This document shows, piece by piece, positions 33,434-35,504 of a stretch of DNA of 35,504 nt. The first letter of the stretch is position 1, and the number at the start of each line of letters is the position of its first letter. The notes under the pieces were generated by a model that was not told where the DNA came from, did not search any database, and saw nothing but the letters and a program-made list of their open reading frames with translations. A program made the translations under genes and the position numbers. Origin of the DNA: Bacteroidota bacterium (lineage in GTDB: Bacteria; Bacteroidota; Bacteroidia; Bacteroidales; Prolixibacteraceae); the NCBI GenBank assembly GCA_013203755.1, contig JABMPI010000636.1:1-35504 (forward strand), written 5' to 3'.

Positions 33434-35106
33434 ATGAAAATAAAACCAACGATTCTAATACTGATTTTTTTTCTGGTTTCCTGTACCTTTTCAAAAAAGG
33501 AAGAATTTGAAAAACCAAACATCATTTTTATAATGCTCGACGATTTTGGCTATTCGCAAATTGCCTACAATAGCGAACAAATTTCAAAAGAAGACTACGA
33601 TCCACTATTTTTAAAATACACTTTGGAAAATGGTGATTATTCACCTGAACAAGCACTTGATTTTTCGCGCCGAGCTACACCCACGCTTTCGCGAATGGCA
33701 AAAGAGGGAGTAATTTTTACTAATGCTTTTGCATCGTCAAATTTATGTGCACCATCAAGAATCGGGATTGCAACCGGAGTACAACAAAATCGTTGGGGAA
33801 TTTATCGTAACATAGATTGCGAGGCTCATGGCCCAAAACCTGGTAGCTTACTGGTTGAAAATCTTCACAATGCTGGTTATGCAACAGCACACATTGGCAA
33901 ATGGCACATCGGCAGCCGTGACCAAAGCATGATTCCAAAATTCATGAAAGAACACGGAGTCAAAGATTCGGCAGGTATTTATCCTTCAATAAATAAATTC
34001 CCAAAAATTCAAAAAGACTTAAATGAAAATGGATACGCGGGATCTATAATTCCGGAACATCATGCCCTAAATAACGGATTCGATTATTATTATGGTTATA
34101 ATATGTGGGAAAGCCCGTTTTACAATGCTACTAATGTTTGGGATGGTTTTGAACACGCCGGTAAAAATCCAAAATACAACACTGATTATTTACTGATTTA
34201 GCATTGGATTTTATCGAAGAAAGTATAGAAAAAGAAAAACCATTTTATGTGCAACTCCATTTTCATGCGGTTCATGCACCACTCGATCCAAAAGCACCAG
34301 AACAGTATTACAATAAATTTGATTCGGAGTCTTTCATTCTAAATAATTTTTATGCCCATGTATTTGCAGTTGATGAAAATGTGAGAAGGCTCGAAAACTA
34401 TTTGAAAGAAAAAGGTTTAGCTGAAAATACAATTATGGTTTTTACATCTGACAACGGTGGTTCAATTGGGGGCCGTTCAACTATGCCTGGCAATGCGCCT
34501 TATCGTGGTCACAAAGGAATGTATTTATTGGGCGGTATAAAAGTTCCCTTGTTTTTTTATTGGCCCAAAGGAGTTTCAAATCCTGTTAGAAACACACAAT
34601 TGGTTTCGGCTCTCGATATTCTACCCACCGTTTTAGATGCTTCAGGATTAGAATATCCAGAAAATATTGATGGGAAAAGTTTACTGCCGTATTTGAAAAA
34701 TAAATCGAATAAACCGGTGCATGATTATTTAACATGGTCTGGAATACATGCTCGTGCCTGGGGATTTATGAGCCGTTCAGCATTTAATCCACCACTGAAA
34801 TCGCGTGAAATGGCACCCTATGCCTGGGTGGTTGTAAAAGATAACTATGCTTTGCGTTTTATTTCAGAAACAAAAGAGGGCTTGTACAAAGATATTCCTG
34901 ACGGGAAATCTGGTTTTTATGAAATGTACAATATAAATTCTGACCCGGGAGAAGAAATTGAATTGATTGCTGAAAAACCAGGTGTTTTTTCCGAACTAAA
35001 AGCGATTTGGGAAAATGAGGCAAAAGATTTTCCGCCTCCGTTTAAAAAAGGGAAAGACAAATGGGAACAGATCATTCCTAAAGACAATAAGTACCTAAAA
35101 AACTAA
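33434..35106 (+). CDS. Sulfatase lipoprotein (S1), split by a one-base frameshift
   Basis: Two frames together make one S1 sulfatase of about 557 residues. The first (ATG 33434, preferred to the in-frame TTG 33428) has lipobox FLVSC (C17), MLDDFG (D36-D37), formylglycine C105-A-P-S-R-I-G-I-A-T-G and IGKWHIG near 155. It stops at 34199-34201. The second frame carries on from about 34195 as DLALDFIEESIEKEKPFYV, then HFHAVHAPLDP and FTSDNGGS, to TAA at 35104-35106. One missing base near 34192-34194 (for example TTAACTG reduced to TTACTG) would restore YLTDLALDFIEE. As given, the N-terminal part alone lacks essential active-site pieces and would be inactive. An insert of about 35 residues between DDFG and the TPTLSRMA segment sets it apart from the other sulfatases. 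The 81-bp gap before it has two TTTTTACCA copies (33354, 33377). Confidence 0.85.
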
Positions 35107-35111
35107 TTCAT

Positions 35112-35504
35112 ATGAAATCGGCTAAAGTTTTATTTTTAATTGTATTAATCACTGGATTTAGCGTTTTATCTTTTGCACAAAACGCTGTCAAACTTTCTGA
35201 AGAATCATGGACACTGCCAACCTATAAAGTGGAACCAGGGGAAAAAGCACCAATATTTTACACTGGAGAGAGTTTTCAGGGAGCAAGAAAAGTAATTTAC
35301 CCTTATGCACTAAACGACGTAATTTCCAACGAAAAGGTAGAACAAGCCTGGAAAGCTTTAATACTCGAGAATGAGTACATAAAATTATGCATGACCCCGG
35401 ATATTGGTGGGAAAATATATTATGCCACCGATAAATCAAACGATTACAATTTTATCTATAAAAACAATGAGGTAAAACCCTCGAACATTGGAATGACTGG
35501 CGCC
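35112..35504 (+). CDS. DUF5107-type exported protein, 5' part only
   Basis: The frame opens at ATG 35112, five bases after the sulfatase stop, and runs off the right edge (131 codons visible). A signal peptide (MKSAKVLFLIVLITGFSVLS, cleavage near FAQ) is followed by a mature N-terminus with WTLPTYKVEPGEKAP, YPYALNDVISNEK, ALILENEYIKLCMTPDIGG and DYNFIYKNNEVKPSNIGMTGA. This is the pattern of DUF5107 proteins, whose beta-sandwich resembles galactose-mutarotase-like folds and which often carry TPR repeats further on (not visible here). These occur in Bacteroidota PULs as putative carbohydrate-processing enzymes, but I cannot name an activity. Confidence 0.75.
   Translation, partial: MKSAKVLFLIVLITGFSVLSFAQNAVKLSEESWTLPTYKVEPGEKAPIFYTGESFQGARKVIYPYALNDVISNEKVEQAWKALILENEYIKLCMTPDIGGKIYYATDKSNDYNFIYKNNEVKPSNIGMTGA

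Noticed and set aside
1..35504. tRNA or rRNA genes, CRISPR arrays, transposases, integrases, phage genes, riboswitches
   Set aside because: I looked for these on both strands and saw none. The window is almost continuously filled with + strand PUL genes, and no intergenic gap exceeds about 210 bp.

Overview
The window comes from an AT-rich genome of a marine Bacteroidota, probably Marinilabiliales/Prolixibacteraceae-like. The evidence is a SusC/SusD pair, a FecI/FecR-type sigma/anti-sigma pair, a type IX secretion C-terminal sorting domain, Bacteroidota lipoprotein signals and many periplasmic sulfatases. The family assignment within the phylum is inference. Every gene I can support lies on the + strand. 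The whole window reads as one large polysaccharide-utilisation locus (PUL) cut at both ends.

Layout. (a) 1-6498: the tail of one sulfatase, three complete sulfatases and a parallel beta-helix protein, closed by a terminator-like hairpin at 6536-6582. (b) 6707-7573: an AraC-family regulator with a TTG start. Downstream of it is a short region with a 10-bp direct repeat abutting a Bacteroidota-type -7 element. (c) 7784-21421: a catabolic block with an aldehyde dehydrogenase, a RhaT-type sugar transporter (frameshifted near its end), an enolase-superfamily cycloisomerase/dehydratase, a GH2, a GH78-like protein, a secreted CBM/beta-helix protein, a KDPG/KDPGal-type aldolase and a PfkB-type kinase. 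(d) 21526-24605: two more sulfatases. (e) 24807-31668: a small Dabb protein with a premature stop, an ECF sigma factor, a FecR-like anti-sigma factor, SusC with an STN domain, and SusD, closed by a strong terminator at 31741-31782. (f) 31808-35504: a beta-helix lipoprotein, a frameshifted sulfatase and the start of a DUF5107-type protein.

How they fit together. The four cytoplasmic enzymes match the 3,6-anhydro-D-galactose (D-AHG) route known from carrageenan-degrading marine bacteria: aldehyde oxidation to anhydrogalactonate, cycloisomerase ring opening to 2-keto-3-deoxygalactonate (KDGal), kinase, then aldolase to pyruvate and glyceraldehyde-3-phosphate. With about seven sulfatases, a GH2 of beta-galactosidase type and an uptake transporter, the likely substrate is a sulfated galactan containing anhydrogalactose (carrageenan-like). 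This is inference. The RhaT-type transporter and the GH78-like protein leave a rhamnose-containing polymer such as ulvan as the main alternative. No recognisable GH16, GH82, GH127 or GH129 is present. The enzymes that cut the backbone and release the anhydro sugar are therefore either outside the window or among the three related beta-helix proteins, which carry three different export signals and are the most interesting candidates for new activities.

Three genes carry single lesions: a frameshift in the transporter, a frameshift in a sulfatase and an in-frame TAA in the Dabb gene. This suggests either assembly or sequencing errors or local decay, and it should be resolved from reads.
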